Positions 45,911 to 58,407 of a DNA stretch of 64,000 nt are shown one piece after another (positions within the stretch are counted from its first letter, which is position 1; every line of letters begins with the position of its first letter). This DNA is from Pyrenopolyporus hunteri (lineage: Eukaryota; Ascomycota; Sordariomycetes; Xylariales; Hypoxylaceae), in NCBI GenBank assembly GCA_902806595.1, contig CADCXC010000044.1, positions 496,001 through 560,000 of the forward strand, read 5' to 3'. Both the position numbers and the translations under genes were made by a program. The notes below the pieces were generated by a model. It ran no database searches. It was not told where the DNA came from and saw only the letters and a list, made by a program, of their open reading frames with translations.

Positions 45911-46997
45911 GGTGAGGCCTTTTGCTCTTCCAGTATACTAACGGCAACCTTCACGACCCGAGTCACCCGCAAGCTGCGGCCAGGAGTCCTCGCAGCACCA
46001 GAGCTGCTTGTGCAAAGTATTCCTCCAAAGGTTCTGTGGAGTGGGGAGGATTCTGCGCGCGAAGGTTTGAGGGATAACGTCGTGCTTGTATCAAATTATG
46101 AGAGTGTTAGAAATCCCACGCAATTAATTGGAACTTCCAAACTTCCCCGGGATACCTTCTGAAGGTAAGGTGCAGATCCACTAGGTGCCTTATTCCATAC
46201 TGGAACCGGAAAAGTATTATGTTTGTTCCGGCATACTACGTAAACACCTGCATACCTAGGTACCTGGTAGGTAGGTAGGTACCTATGTGTGAAAACCGAA
46301 TATAGGTACCTATGTACCTAGGTACGATGCATGACACCTATGACCTCAGCGTAGAAAGTACCTCAGGCAGGTACGTAGGTACCTCTAAAGTGCCCACCTT
46401 TGTAGAAGTACCCACATTGGTCGTATTCACCACCTATAAAACAAAAGATACGGGTACATAACCTCGGCATATGATGTAGTGTGCTCAATCTACGTATGTA
46501 AAAGCTACCTAATCTTAGATGCTAAACTAATGGCAAATACCTGATTTTAGCTCTACAATCGGCGATTTCATTGCCGACGAAAAGATAGCTACGTATAGAC
46601 AGTACCTCACTGCGGTACCTTGAAAGTTACTCCGTGCAATTACATGCTCTAAGGAGCTGCGACGGAAAAAAATAGCCCACAGCTTTCCCGGAAACAAGGG
46701 AGCAGCCGAGCGCATCTGAAATTTTTTGGACCTTCTCCCCAATACAGAACCGAGATACTGATAATAATAACACATCATCCACTACTTGCTATTTGCAGGC
46801 TTTGGCAGTGAATCCGCCTATCTATTTCTCCTCCATTTGATTTCCCACAGGTGCTTCCACTCAAAGCTACAAAGCTACTGTTGGTGTCCCTGTTTCTCTC
46901 TCCCCTGTTCCCGCTATATCTACGAGAGATTTGCCGAATCTTTCCGCCCTTCTCCCGCGCGACCAACACCCCCCCGGCTGGATCCCTATCCTTCAAG
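45911..46997. promoter_or_regulatory. Divergent intergenic region (NDUFB9-like / KGD2)
   Basis: Head-to-head spacer of 1.1 kb holding the promoters of two mitochondrial-protein genes. A TACCTAGGTA cluster lies at 46250-46390. Confidence 0.5.
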
Positions 46998-48382
46998 ATG
47001 ATGTCGAGACGGCTTCAAACAGCAGCCCGGCTATTACGCCGGCCCATGCAGCAGCAGCCGTTACGGGGGAGCATCCCTTTGCCGTTGCTTATGGCCCAAG
47101 TCCGCACCTACGCCCAGACCATCGTCAAAGTCCCGCAGATGGCCGAATCCATTACTGAAGGTACCCTGAAACAATGGAATAAGAAAGTCGGCGACTATGT
47201 CGAGCAGGACGAGGAAATCGCAACAATCGAAACCGATAAGGTAACACGAAATTCCGCGCCTATCCTGTATATCTCATCGTTTAGCAATCCCCAAGTTAAT
47301 TCGCATCTTCGTATTCATAGATTGATGTTGCCGTTAATGCCCCTGAGGCTGGAATATTAAAAGAGCTTCTCGCCAATGAAGAAGATACGGTCACCGTTGA
47401 CCAGGAGATTGCGAAAATCGAGGCGGGCGCAGCGCCATCCGGGGGTAGCGAGAAGTCTGAGGCTCCCGAGTCACCGAAGAAAGAGGAGGCATCTACCGAG
47501 TCGCGTCCAGTGCCCGCAGAAGAAGAGAATAGGCAAGAAGCGCCAAAGGCCGAGTCAAAGTCGGAATCTTCTAAACCCCAGCCGCCACCTGCAGAGCCCA
47601 AGAAGGAGTCTACCCCGAAGCAGTCCCAAGTGACAAAGGACGCTTCAGCCAGCGCCGGCCCCGTCTTAGGGAGCCGGGAGGAGCGGCGTGTTAAGATGAA
47701 CCGCATGCGCCTTCGAATCGCCGAGCGTCTGAAGCAGTCACAGAACACCGCTGCGTCTCTGACAACTTTCAACGAGGTGGATATGTCATCCCTGATGGAG
47801 TTCCGCAAACTTTACAAGGATGAGGTACTCAAGAAAACCGGTGTTAAGCTTGGGTTCATGAGCGCGTTCTCGCGCGCTAGTGTTCTAGCGATGCGAGATA
47901 TACCCGCTGTGAACGCTTCGATCGAGGGCGAGAACGGTGGTGACACCATTGTATACAGAGACTATGTCGATATTAGTGTAGCCGTTGCCACCGAGAAGGG
48001 TCTTGTCACGCCTGTTGTCCGCAACGCCGAATCCATGGATATGGTTGGTATCGAAAAGGCTATCGCAGACATGGGTAGGAAAGCCCGTGACGGTAAGCTT
48101 ACCATCGAAGACATGGCTGGCGGTACCTTTACAATCAGCAACGGAGGTGTCTTCGGCTCTCTTATGGGTACACCTATCATCAACTTACCGCAAAGTGCTG
48201 TATTGGGTCTTCATGCTATTAAAGACAGGGCCGTCGCTGTGAACGGCAAGGTTGAAGTTCGACCTATGATGTATCTTGCTTTGACGTATGACCATCGTCT
48301 TCTCGACGGCAGAGAAGCCGTCCAATTCTTAGTTAAGGTTAAGGAGTATATCGAGGATCCTAGAAAGATGCTCTTAGGATAG
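46998..48382 (+). CDS. KGD2: Dihydrolipoyl succinyltransferase (E2 of 2-oxoglutarate dehydrogenase)
   Basis: Exons 46998-47240 and 47321-48382; 434 residues. E2 core of the mitochondrial 2-oxoglutarate dehydrogenase complex: it transfers succinyl from lipoamide to CoA. A basic, acid-free presequence (MMSRRLQTAARLLRRPM...) is followed by the lipoyl domain: VPQMAESITEGTLKQW, then EEIATIETDK with lipoyl-lysine 81; the intron falls directly after that codon, and exon 2 resumes IDVAVNAPEAGIL. A charged Pro/Glu/Lys-rich linker follows, with no clear peripheral-subunit-binding domain, as usual for succinyl E2. The catalytic domain starts near RRVKMNRMRLRIAERLKQ and ends with YDHRLLDGREA (His406, Asp410). 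The AT-rich mutated block begins only about 50-90 bp after the stop. Confidence 0.97.
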
Positions 48383-48532
48383 TTTAATGCATGGAACAGC
48401 CATCGATCTCTCATAGTAAATAGGTTTAACCATTAATAGAGTGTATAATATAACGGTTTTTTCGTAAATATATATTTTATAAAAGTATTATTAAAAAATA
48501 ATAATAAATAAATAAAGAAATATTAATTATAT

Positions 48533-48537
<5 letters not shown>

Positions 48538-48574
<37 letters not shown>

Positions 48575-48632
48575 TAATTTTAATAATTTTAATAATTTTA
48601 ATAATTTTAATAATTTTAATAATTTTAATAAT
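48538..48632. repeat. (ATTT)n followed by 9-bp AATAATTTT tandem repeat
   Basis: About eight ATTT units (to about 48572), then nearly seven copies of AATAATTTT at 48573-48632, at the gene-proximal edge of the AT block. Confidence 0.85.
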
Positions 48633-49486
48633 ATATTAATAATTTAAAAATTTAAAAAATTTAATTTAAACGTAAATTTATATTAAAATTTATAATTTTA
48701 TTAAATAAAAAAAAATTAAATAAATTAAAATAATTAATTAAATTTATTTTCGATTATTTATTTTTTAATTTTTTAAAAATTTCGATTATATAATTATAAA
48801 ATAAAAAAAATCGATTTATAAATTATTATTTTTAATAAAAAAATAACGTAAATATTATTTATTTTAATAAATTTAAAAATTATTAATAAAAATAAATTAT
48901 ATATTTATATAATTAAAAAATTATAAAAAAACTTAAAAATATTTTAAATTAAAAATCGCGTTAATATAAAAAAATTTATATAAAACGAAATAATTTAAAT
49001 AAAACGAAATAATTTAAATATTATTAAAATTTTAATTAATTTTATATTATTATATAAATCGTCGAAATAAAATTATAAAAAATAAAATAAATAAAATAAA
49101 AATAATTTAATATATTAATATAAAAAACGTTAATATATTAAATCGAAAAAGTTTTAATTTATTTTAAAATATTTATATCGATATATATATTATAATATAA
49201 TAACGATTAAAATTTTTTATTTTTTAAACGTTAAATTAATTAATCGATTACGAAAATTTACATTCGATTTATATTTATTATTTTATATAAATTTTCGTTA
49301 ATATTTTTTATTAAAATTATAATTTATTTTTTATTATTTTTAATAATTCGTCGTTTATATTTTATATTTTATCGTTTTTTAACGTAATTTTTTACGATAT
49401 AATTTTTTTTAATTTATAATAAATAATTATATTTTTTAAAATTATTATAATTAATTTTTATTTTATTATTATAATATATATCGAAT

Positions 49487-49930
49487 AATAAAAATATAAT
49501 TAATAATATATTTTTAATTTTATACGAAAAAAAATAATTTTAATCGTTATTATCGAAAAGTATTTATAAATTTTTCGAATTATTATCGAATAATTCGTAT
49601 ATAATATTAACGGTTTTATTAAAAATTAAATTAAAAAAATATTATTTCGAAAATTACGATTTTTTTTAAATAATTTTATAATTTTTATTAATTAAATAAA
49701 TTTATATATTTATATTTATCGATAATAAAAATATAATTAATAATATATTTTTAATTTTATACGAAAAAAATAATTTTAATCGTTATTATCGAATAATTCG
49801 TATATAATATTAACGGTTTTATTAAAAATTAAATTAAAAAAAATATTATTTCGAAAATTACGATTTTTTTTAAATAATTTTATAATTTTTATTAATTAAA
49901 TAAATTTATATATTTATATTTATCGATAAT
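49487..49930. repeat. Tandem direct duplication, about 200-240 bp
   Basis: The segment from about 49490 recurs from about 49729, nearly identical over its length (for example TTTTAATCGTTATTATCGAA and ATATTAACGGTTTTATTAAA in both) except for a gap of about 34 bp in the second copy and single-base length changes. Confidence 0.8.
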
Positions 49931-50182
49931 TAATAAAACGATATTTATTACGATATTTTTTTAATATAAATTTTTAATAAAATATATTTTTTATTATTTT
50001 TAATTATTTTAAAAAAATTTAAAATAATAAAAATAATTATATTATAAAATAAATTTCGATTTTTTTTAAATATATATTATATAATTAAAATTCGTTAAAT
50101 TTAATTTTACGTCGTATTTTTTATTATTTTTATTAAATGAATAATTATTTATTTTTTATATAACGTATTTTATTATTAATAT

Positions 50183-50952
50183 AAACATTATTATATATAT
50201 TATTTATTTTTATTATCGAACTTTTATTTATATTATTAATATAAAAAATACATTTCCTACCTTTTATTCGACTTTATTAACGGATTTTTATATAAAAATA
50301 TAATAATTTAAATAATTTTTCCGAGTACGAATATATTTTTTTAATTAAATTTATTATATATATTAAATTTAAATTATATATAATTTTTTTATTATATATT
50401 TTATTATATTTTATTTATTTTAAAAATAAAAAATATAAAAAATATATCGTTAATTTCGTTTTAATTAAACTTTTTTAATGGTATAAATTTTATATCGATA
50501 TATATTTTATTTTAAAAATTATTTCAATATATATTTAATTTTATATAAATATTAAAAGTATAAATAATAATTTAAGGTAGTTATATAATCTCCTTTTATA
50601 ATTACATACCTTTTAAAATATAAATGAAATTATTTTTATATTTAAATAATTTTTAAAATAAAATATATATCGATATAAAATTTATACCATTAAAAAAGTT
50701 TAATTAAAACGAAAATAGCGATTTATTTTTTTTATTTTATATTATTAAAATGGGTAGAATATAATAAAATATATAATAAAATATATAATGGAAATTAAAT
50801 TAATTAAAAAAAAACATAAAATATATATTATATATTAATACGATTATACGTAAATTTATATATAAAATTATTAAATATAATAAATATTTTAATATATTAA
50901 TAATATAAATAAAATTCGATAATAAAATATAATAATATATATAATAATATTT
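50183..50952. mobile_element. Inverted-repeat element copy A (heavily mutated)
   Basis: 770 bp, flanked by the 8-bp duplication ATTAATAT (50175-50182 and 50953-50960). Its ends align with the unmutated copy's terminal repeats after C-to-T and G-to-A changes (GAGCATTG reads AAACATTA; end AATGCTC reads AATATTT). Internal palindromic arms around TTTTTTAATGGTATAAATTT / AAATTTATACCATTAAAAAA (50471-50490 and 50680-50699) are recognisable. No coding capacity. Confidence 0.85.
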
Positions 50953-51365
50953 ATTAATATTTTATAAATATATATTTAATTATAAAATAATATTTTAATA
51001 TAAAATAAAATAAAATTTAATATTAATATAATTAAATTTCGATTATTTTTTTTAATATTAAATTTAAAAAATAAAAATAAATTAAATTTTAAAATATTAT
51101 AAATTATATTAATAAATTTTTAAAATAAATTTAAAAATAAATAATAAATTATCGTAATTATATAATATATTAATCGTAATATATTTTAATTATAAAATAT
51201 TTTATTTATTTTATTATATTATTTCGAAAAATTAATTAATAAATTTTATATATTAATTAATATTTTTAAAAACGTTAAAAAATATTAATTTATAATCGAA
51301 AATAATAATAATAAGTATTAATCGAAAAAAACGATTTAAATTTTAAAATATTATTATTAAATATA

Positions 51366-51533
51366 AAATTTTTTCGAGTTTTTTTTATTTTTTTTTAAAA
51401 AATTATATTTCGAAATTTTTTTTTATATATTTTTTTATTATAACCCTACGTAAATTACGGGGAATAAAAAAAATATAAAAAAAACTTCGAAATATAATTT
51501 TTAAAAAAAAATAAAAAAAACTCGAAAAAATTT
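51366..51533. repeat. Hairpin with arms of about 75 bp
   Basis: Near-perfect inverted repeat: the left arm (from 51366, with TTTTTCGAG) mirrors the right arm (ending 51533, CTCGAAAAA). The loop (about 51444-51462) contains CCCTACG and ACGGGGA, non-CpG C and G bases that are rare in this block. Confidence 0.75.
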
Positions 51534-51599
51534 CGTTCGAAAAATATATATAATTATTTATTTTTAAGGGAAATAAAAAAAATAATATCTCGTATAAAA

Positions 51600-52050
51600 T
51601 ATTTATATTTATATATATAAATGAATTTTAAAATATAAAAATCGTATAAATTATAAATATATAAAAATTATATAAATCGTATAATATAAAAATTATATAA
51701 ATCGTAAATATATAAAAATTATATAAATCGTATAATATAAAAATCGAATAAATTATATAATATAAAAATCGAAAAAATCGTAAATTTATAAAAATTATAT
51801 AAATCGTAAAATATAAAAATTATATAAATTATAAATATATAAAAATCGAATCGATCGTAAAATATAAATTATAAAATATAAATTATAAATATATAAAAAT
51901 TATATAAATTATAAAATATAAAAATCGAATTAATTATAAAATATAAAAATTATATAAATCGTAAAATATAAAAATTATATAAATCGTAAAATATAAAAAT
52001 TATATAAATCGTAAAATATCGAATAAATCGTAAATATATAAAAATCGTAT
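51600..52050. repeat. Degenerate AT-rich minisatellite
   Basis: Many imperfect repeats of a unit of about 20-26 bp of the form TATAAAAATTATATAAATCG, with variants (GAATAAATCG, GAAAAAATCG). Confidence 0.8.
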
Positions 52051-52063
52051 TAAAATCGCAATT

Positions 52064-52263
52064 TAATTAATAATAAAATTAATAATAAAATTAATAATAA
52101 AATTAATAATAAAATTAATAATAAAATTAATAATAAAATTAATAATAAAATTAATAATAAAATTAATAATAAAATTAATAATAAAATTAATAATAAAATT
52201 AATAATAAAATTAATAATAAAATTAATAATAAAATTAATAATAAAATTAATAATAAAATTAAA
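52064..52263. repeat. 12-bp perfect tandem array
   Basis: About 17 uninterrupted copies of ATTAATAATAAA. It is perfect across three full 60-base lines and contains no C or G. Confidence 0.95.
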
Positions 52264-54076
52264 ATAATCGTTAAAAAAATAAAATTATATAATTACTTTA
52301 ATTTTTAAATAAATAAATCCGTAAAAAAATACATTTAATAAAAAAACCGTTATTTTATAAAATTCGTTAAAACGTATTAAATTACGTACGATTAATTTAA
52401 ATTAAATTTAATTAATTATAATTCGTAATAAATTTATTAATTATTTATTAATTACTTTATTAAAATCCGTAATTATTTCCTTAATTATATATAATAATTT
52501 TCTTAAAAAGTTTATTATTAAATACTTTATACGAAATAAAATTTATATTAATTTATTAAATATTTTAAAAATAAAAAAAATTAAAAAATATTAATAATTA
52601 AAAATTACCCCCGTAAAATAATATAATAACCCTCGATTTTATTTTTTTATATATATAATATCGTATTAAATTTTTAAAGTTAATTTAATTTTATATAAAT
52701 TAAAATAAAATTATATAAATTAAAAATACGTTTACGAAATTAACTTTTTATTTTATTTTTTAATTTTTATAATTAATATATATTTTCGTTTATACGATTA
52801 AATAATTTTAAATTTATTTAATAATTTATATTAATAAATAAAAATAAATATAAATTTTTTTAAATTACGATTTTTAATAATTATACGTAAATTATTATAA
52901 AATTTACGTTAATTTTCGAAAATATTTTAAAAGTTAAATTTAAAAAAAACTTTTAAAAACGTTTAATTTTAAAGTTTATATTTTATTATTATAAATATAA
53001 ATATTATTAATAATTTAAATCGATTATATAATTTAAAACGTTTTTTAAAAAATTTAAAAAGTAAAATATTTATTATTTTCGAAAATAAAAATAAAAATTT
53101 TAACTTTAATTTATCGATTTTTAAAATTTTTATTATAAAAAATAAAATAAAAATAATTTTTAATAAATATATTATTAAAAAAATATTATTATCGATAAAA
53201 TATATTTTTTCGTTTTAATTTAAAATGAATTTTTCAATTATATATTTTACATCATTAATTATTTTTAAAATTTAATAAATATTTTTCGTAATCGTAATAA
53301 ATATTTTTTAATAAATATTAAATATATCGATATTTTTATAATAAATATATTTATTTTTTAATACGTATTTATTAATACGAAATTTCGATTTAACGATTTA
53401 ATATAATATTTATATAAAAAAATATAAACTTTTTAATTACGTTTTTTTATAAATGTAATATATATTTAAAAGTTTATAATATATTATATTTTATTTAAAA
53501 AAAATTATCGTTTTAACGTTTATATCGAAAATAATATTTTTCGAATATATAAGTTTTTAATTTAATATATTAATATTTTAAATTATTTATTCGTCGAATT
53601 TTAACCGTTTTAAAAAAAATTATAAAAATTTTATTTATAATTTTTATTTATTAATTAAATAATATTACGAAAATAAATTTTAATTATAATTTATAATTTA
53701 AAACGTAATTATTATTCGAAGTTTTAATTTTTCGTTTTTTAATTTTTAAATTTAATAACGATCGATTAATTATTAATTTAAATTAAAAAATATTTCCGTA
53801 AAAAATAATTATAACGATATTTTTAAAATTTTTATTAAATTTATTACGAATTTTTTAAAATTATTAATATATTTTATAAAAATTTCGTTTAAATATTATA
53901 TTACATTTATTTATAATTAAAATATCGATATTTTTTTATTAAGTTTATTTTTTTTAAAAGTATTTTATTTTTATAAATTAAAAATAAATTTATAATTAAA
54001 TATATTATTATTTTTTTAATATAAATTTTAACGTTATTAAATATCGTTATAATTTTAATTTATCGTTAATAATTTT

Positions 54077-55633
54077 AAACATTAATATTCGTATTATTTA
54101 TTTTTAATATCGAATTTTATCCGTATTATTAATATAAAAAATATATTTTTTATTTTTTATTCGACTTTATTAACGAATTTTTATATAAAAATATAATAAA
54201 TTAAATAATTTTTTCGAAGACAAATACGTTTTTTAATTAAATTTTTTATATATATTAAATTATTAATTATTTTTTTTATTTTATTATATATTTTATTATA
54301 TTTTATTTATTTTAAAAATGTAAAATATAAAAAATAAATCGTTAATTTCGTTTTAATTAAATTTTTTTAATGATATAAATTTTATATCGATATATATATT
54401 ATTTTAAAAGTTATTTAAATATAAAGTTAATTTTATATAAATATTTAAAAATGTTAAAAAATATTAAAAAAATATACGATCGTAAAAAAAAATTATATAA
54501 TTACTTCGAATTATTATTTATATTTTTAAATATCGATATATATTTAAATAACTTTTAAAATAAAGTATATATCGATATAAAATTTATACCATTAAAAAAG
54601 TTTAATTAAAACGAAATTAACGATTTATTTTTTATATTTTATATTTTTAAAATAAATAAAATATAATAAAATAAATAATAAAATATATAATAAAAATTAA
54701 ATCGATTAAAAAAATACATAAAATGTATTTTATATATTAACGCGATTATATATAAATTTATATGTAAAATTATTAAATATAATAAATATTTTAATATATT
54801 AATAATGAGTTTTATTATTGACATTCCTTCGTTTTATTATCGGGCTTTATTAGCATTTTTAATACATTAAAATACTTATTATATTTAACAACTTTATATA
54901 TAAATCTACGTATAATCGTGTTAATATATAATGTATATTTTATACGCTTTTTTAATTGATTTAATTCCCATTATATATCTCATTATACCTTTTATTATAT
55001 TTTATTATATTTTATTTATTTTAAAGATATAAAATATAAAAAATAAATCGTTAATTTTACTTTAATTAAAGCTTTTTAATGGTATAGGTTTTATATCGGT
55101 ATATATATTATTTTAAAAGTTAATTAAATATATATTTAATTTTATATAAAAGTTAAAGGTGTAAGTAATAGTTTAGGGTAGTTATGTGATCCTTTTTTAC
55201 GGTCGTATACCCCTTTTAACACTCGTATGGAATTAAGTATACATTTAAATAACTTTCGAAATAGTGTATATATCGATATAAAACTTATATCATTAAAAAA
55301 CTTTAATTAAAACGAAATTAACGATTTATTTTTTATATTTTATATCTTTAAAATGGGTAAAATATAATAAAATATATAATAGGATATATGGTGGGAGTTA
55401 TATATAATTAAATTAATTGAAAAAATGTATTCGTATTCGGTGAGATTATTTAGTTTACTGCATTTTTGTATGAGAATGTGATAGTGGGGCCGAGTACGGG
55501 GTAAAAGATGTACTTTTTATATTAAAAGTATTAATAAAGCTCGATAGTAAAACGAAGAAGTGTTAATAATAAAACTTTTAATAATACGAATAAAATTTAA
55601 TATTAAAAATAAATAATATAAATATTAATATTT
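54077..55633. mobile_element. Inverted-repeat element copy B (mutated, interrupted by copy C)
   Basis: Copy B runs 54077-54806 and resumes at 55586-55633; copy C sits in its right terminal repeat. Copy B's own 8-bp duplication is ATAATTTT (54069-54076 and 55634-55641). The resumed tail ACGAATAAAATTTAATATT corresponds to ACGGATAAGGCCCGATATC of the unmutated copy. About 778 bp without the insertion. Confidence 0.85.
54807..55577. mobile_element. Inverted-repeat element copy C, nested in B, partly mutated
   Basis: 771 bp, flanked by TTAATAAT (54799-54806 and 55578-55585). Terminal repeats start GAGTTTTATTATTGACATTC and mirror at the right end, so the ends belong to a variant of the family. It keeps many non-CpG C and G bases (GTGGGGCCGAGTACGGGGT near 55484, GGTCGTATACCCC near 55201), so it is clearly less mutated than its host B. 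Confidence 0.85.
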
Positions 55634-57612
55634 ATAATTTTTCGCTTTTATTATTTTTATTAAAATTTATATAATTATTTTTTTTATATTATTTTTATTT
55701 TTAAAATAATAAAATAATTATAATATTTTTATATTTATATTTTTTTAATAATATTTATTTTATTTAAATATTATAATATAATATTTAACGTTAAAATTTA
55801 TTTTATATTTTATTTTTTATTTCTAATTAAAATATAATTAATATTTACTTATATATTTTTTAAAAAATATTTAATTTATAAAATTATAAATATATTTTTT
55901 CGTAATTTTAAATAAAATATCGATACGATTTCGTCGTTTATTTTATTAAAAATTAATAATTAATTTATTAATTAAAGTTTTATAATTTATTAAAAAAATA
56001 AATTATTATATACGATTTATAATTTTTTCGAACGAATAAAAATTTTCGACGTAAAAATAATAACGATTAAAAAAATAACGTAATAAATAAAAAAAAAATA
56101 ATATTTTATCGTTTTTTAATTTATAAATATATATTTTTATTTAAATAATACGATAATTATTCGAAACTTTTTAAAATATTATTAAATAATTTATAAAATT
56201 TTTTTTAAATTTTATAAAAACTTTTATTAAAATTCGTTTATTAATTTATAATATTAAATAATTTTCGAATTATTAAAATATTATTAAAAACGAAAAAATA
56301 AATAAATAAATTAAAAAAATAAACTTTTTACCTGTTTATATTTTCGATTTATTCGATTTTTTTACATTAATTTATATATATCGATATAATCGACGTTTTC
56401 GACATTATTTTTTTAAAAATAATAAATCGATTATATTTTTTTAACGTATAACCGTTAAAAATTACTCGTAATATTTAATTTTAAAAAATTTATTTTTAAT
56501 CGATCGATTTTATATCGTTTTTTAACGAAACGAATCGAATATAACGATTTTATTAATTATTATCGATATTTCGATTATTTCGATACGATTAATCGATATA
56601 TATATCGATATAAATAAAAATAAAACTTTAATTATATCGTATAATATTCGTTTACGTAATACGTTTTTCGAATTTTTTACGTTTAATTAAAATATAAAAT
56701 TCGTTAATTTTTTAATTATTTTAATTACCGCGATTTTTTTACTTTTTTAAAAAAAATTATATTTTATAAAAAAATAATCGATAACGACCGAAAAAACGTT
56801 TAAATAACCCCGATAAAACCTACGAAAAATAGTTACGATAAAATATTTTACGATACGAAAAAATTTTTAAAAAACGGAAAATAATAAAAAATCTTTTATA
56901 TAATATTAATACGTAAATACGAAATTTCCTTCGAATTAAACTTTTATTTTTATCGTTTTATATTTTAAATAAAATCGAATTTAATATACGTAATATAATT
57001 TAATAATACGGTTTAAATTAAACGTTAAATATATTATTATTATTATTATTATTCGTCGTTTATTTCGAAGAAATTTTTATTTTAAAAAATATCGTAATTT
57101 TATATTATTTAAATATAATAAATTATTTTTTTATATTTTAATATTATTAAAAATTATATTTTTTATTAAAATAAATTTATTAAAAAATATTAAATTTTTT
57201 ATTTAAATAATATTTATAATACGTTAATATTTATTTAATTTTAAAATTATCGAAAAAATAATTATTTTAATAATTTCGTTAATATTATAATTTTAAAAAT
57301 AATTTTACGATATTAAATTCGAAAATATTTTTATTTTTTTTAATTATTTTATTTAAATATAATATAATATTATTTTTAAAAATTTAAATATATTTAAAAT
57401 TTTTAATTTTATTATTTTAATCGTTATCGTTTTTATTATTATTATTTCGATTTTTATTAAAATTAAAATTATCGTTATTAATTATTTTATTTTAATTATT
57501 ATATACATTTTAAATCTTCGTATCGCATTCGATATTTTCGCGCGATTTTTTTAAAATATCGAAATTATTATTAATAAATTTTAAATAATCGATTAATTTT
57601 TTTATATATATA

Positions 57613-58407
57613 GAGCATTGATATTCGTACTACCTATTTTTGATATCGGGCCTTATCCGTACTACCAATACATTGAAATACATGCCGTATCTAACAGCTC
57701 CACATACAAATCTACGTACAATCGTGTTAATACATAATGTACACCTTATGCACTTTTTCAATCGATTCAATTCCCACCATACATCCCACCATACCTCCCA
57801 TACCTCCCAATATATTTACCTTTATATCCCACCTATTCTAAGGATGCAAAATATAAAAAATAGATCGCCAGTTTCGCCTCAATTAGACCGTTCTAATGGT
57901 ACAGGTTTCGTATCGGTGCATGCACTATATCAAAAGTTATTTGAATGTATACTTAATTCCATACGGGTGTCAAAGGGGTATGCGACCGCAAAAGGGGATC
58001 ACATGACCACCCCGGGCCACCACTTACACCTTTGAATACCTCTATGGAATTGACTTTATATTCAAATAACTTTTGAAATAGGGCATGCACCGATACGAAA
58101 CCTGTACCATTAGAACGGTCTAATTGAGGCGAAACTGGCGATCTATTTTTTATATTTTGCATCCTTAGAATAGGTGGGATATAAAGGTAAATATATTGGG
58201 AGGTATGGTGGGAGGTGTATGTAATTCAATATGTACAAGAAATTCAATCAAAGAGCGTACCCGTTCTCGAAAAGACTATCTGGTTTGCTGCATCTTTGTA
58301 TGGGAATCCGTTAGTGGGGCCGAGTGAGGGGTAGGAGATGTACTTTTTGTATTGGTAGTACGGATAAGGCCCGATATCAAAAATAGGTAGTACGAATATC
58401 AATGCTC
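57613..58407. mobile_element. Unmutated palindromic inverted-repeat element (copy D)
   Basis: 795 bp, flanked by TATATATA on both sides (57605-57612 and 58408-58415). Perfect 59-bp terminal inverted repeats (57613-57671 and 58349-58407) begin GAGCATTGATATTCGTACTA. A second pair of near-perfect arms of about 146 bp (57801-57946 and 58060-58206) makes most of the centre palindromic. Normal use of CpA, CpT and CpC contrasts with all surrounding DNA. No transposase: the two open frames here (57640-58035 + and 57953-58162 -) share the same peptide start because they read the two palindrome arms. Non-autonomous, MITE-like. An 8-bp duplication occurs in hAT, P and Merlin transposons; the terminal GAGC does not settle which. 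Confidence 0.92.

Noticed and set aside
51600..52263. CRISPR array
   Set aside because: Tandem repeats lack unique spacers, and the genome is eukaryotic.
57640..58162. Open frames on both strands of the palindromic element (131 and 69 codons)
   Set aside because: They share the same peptide because they read opposite arms of an inverted repeat. No domain, and mutated family copies do not keep the frame.
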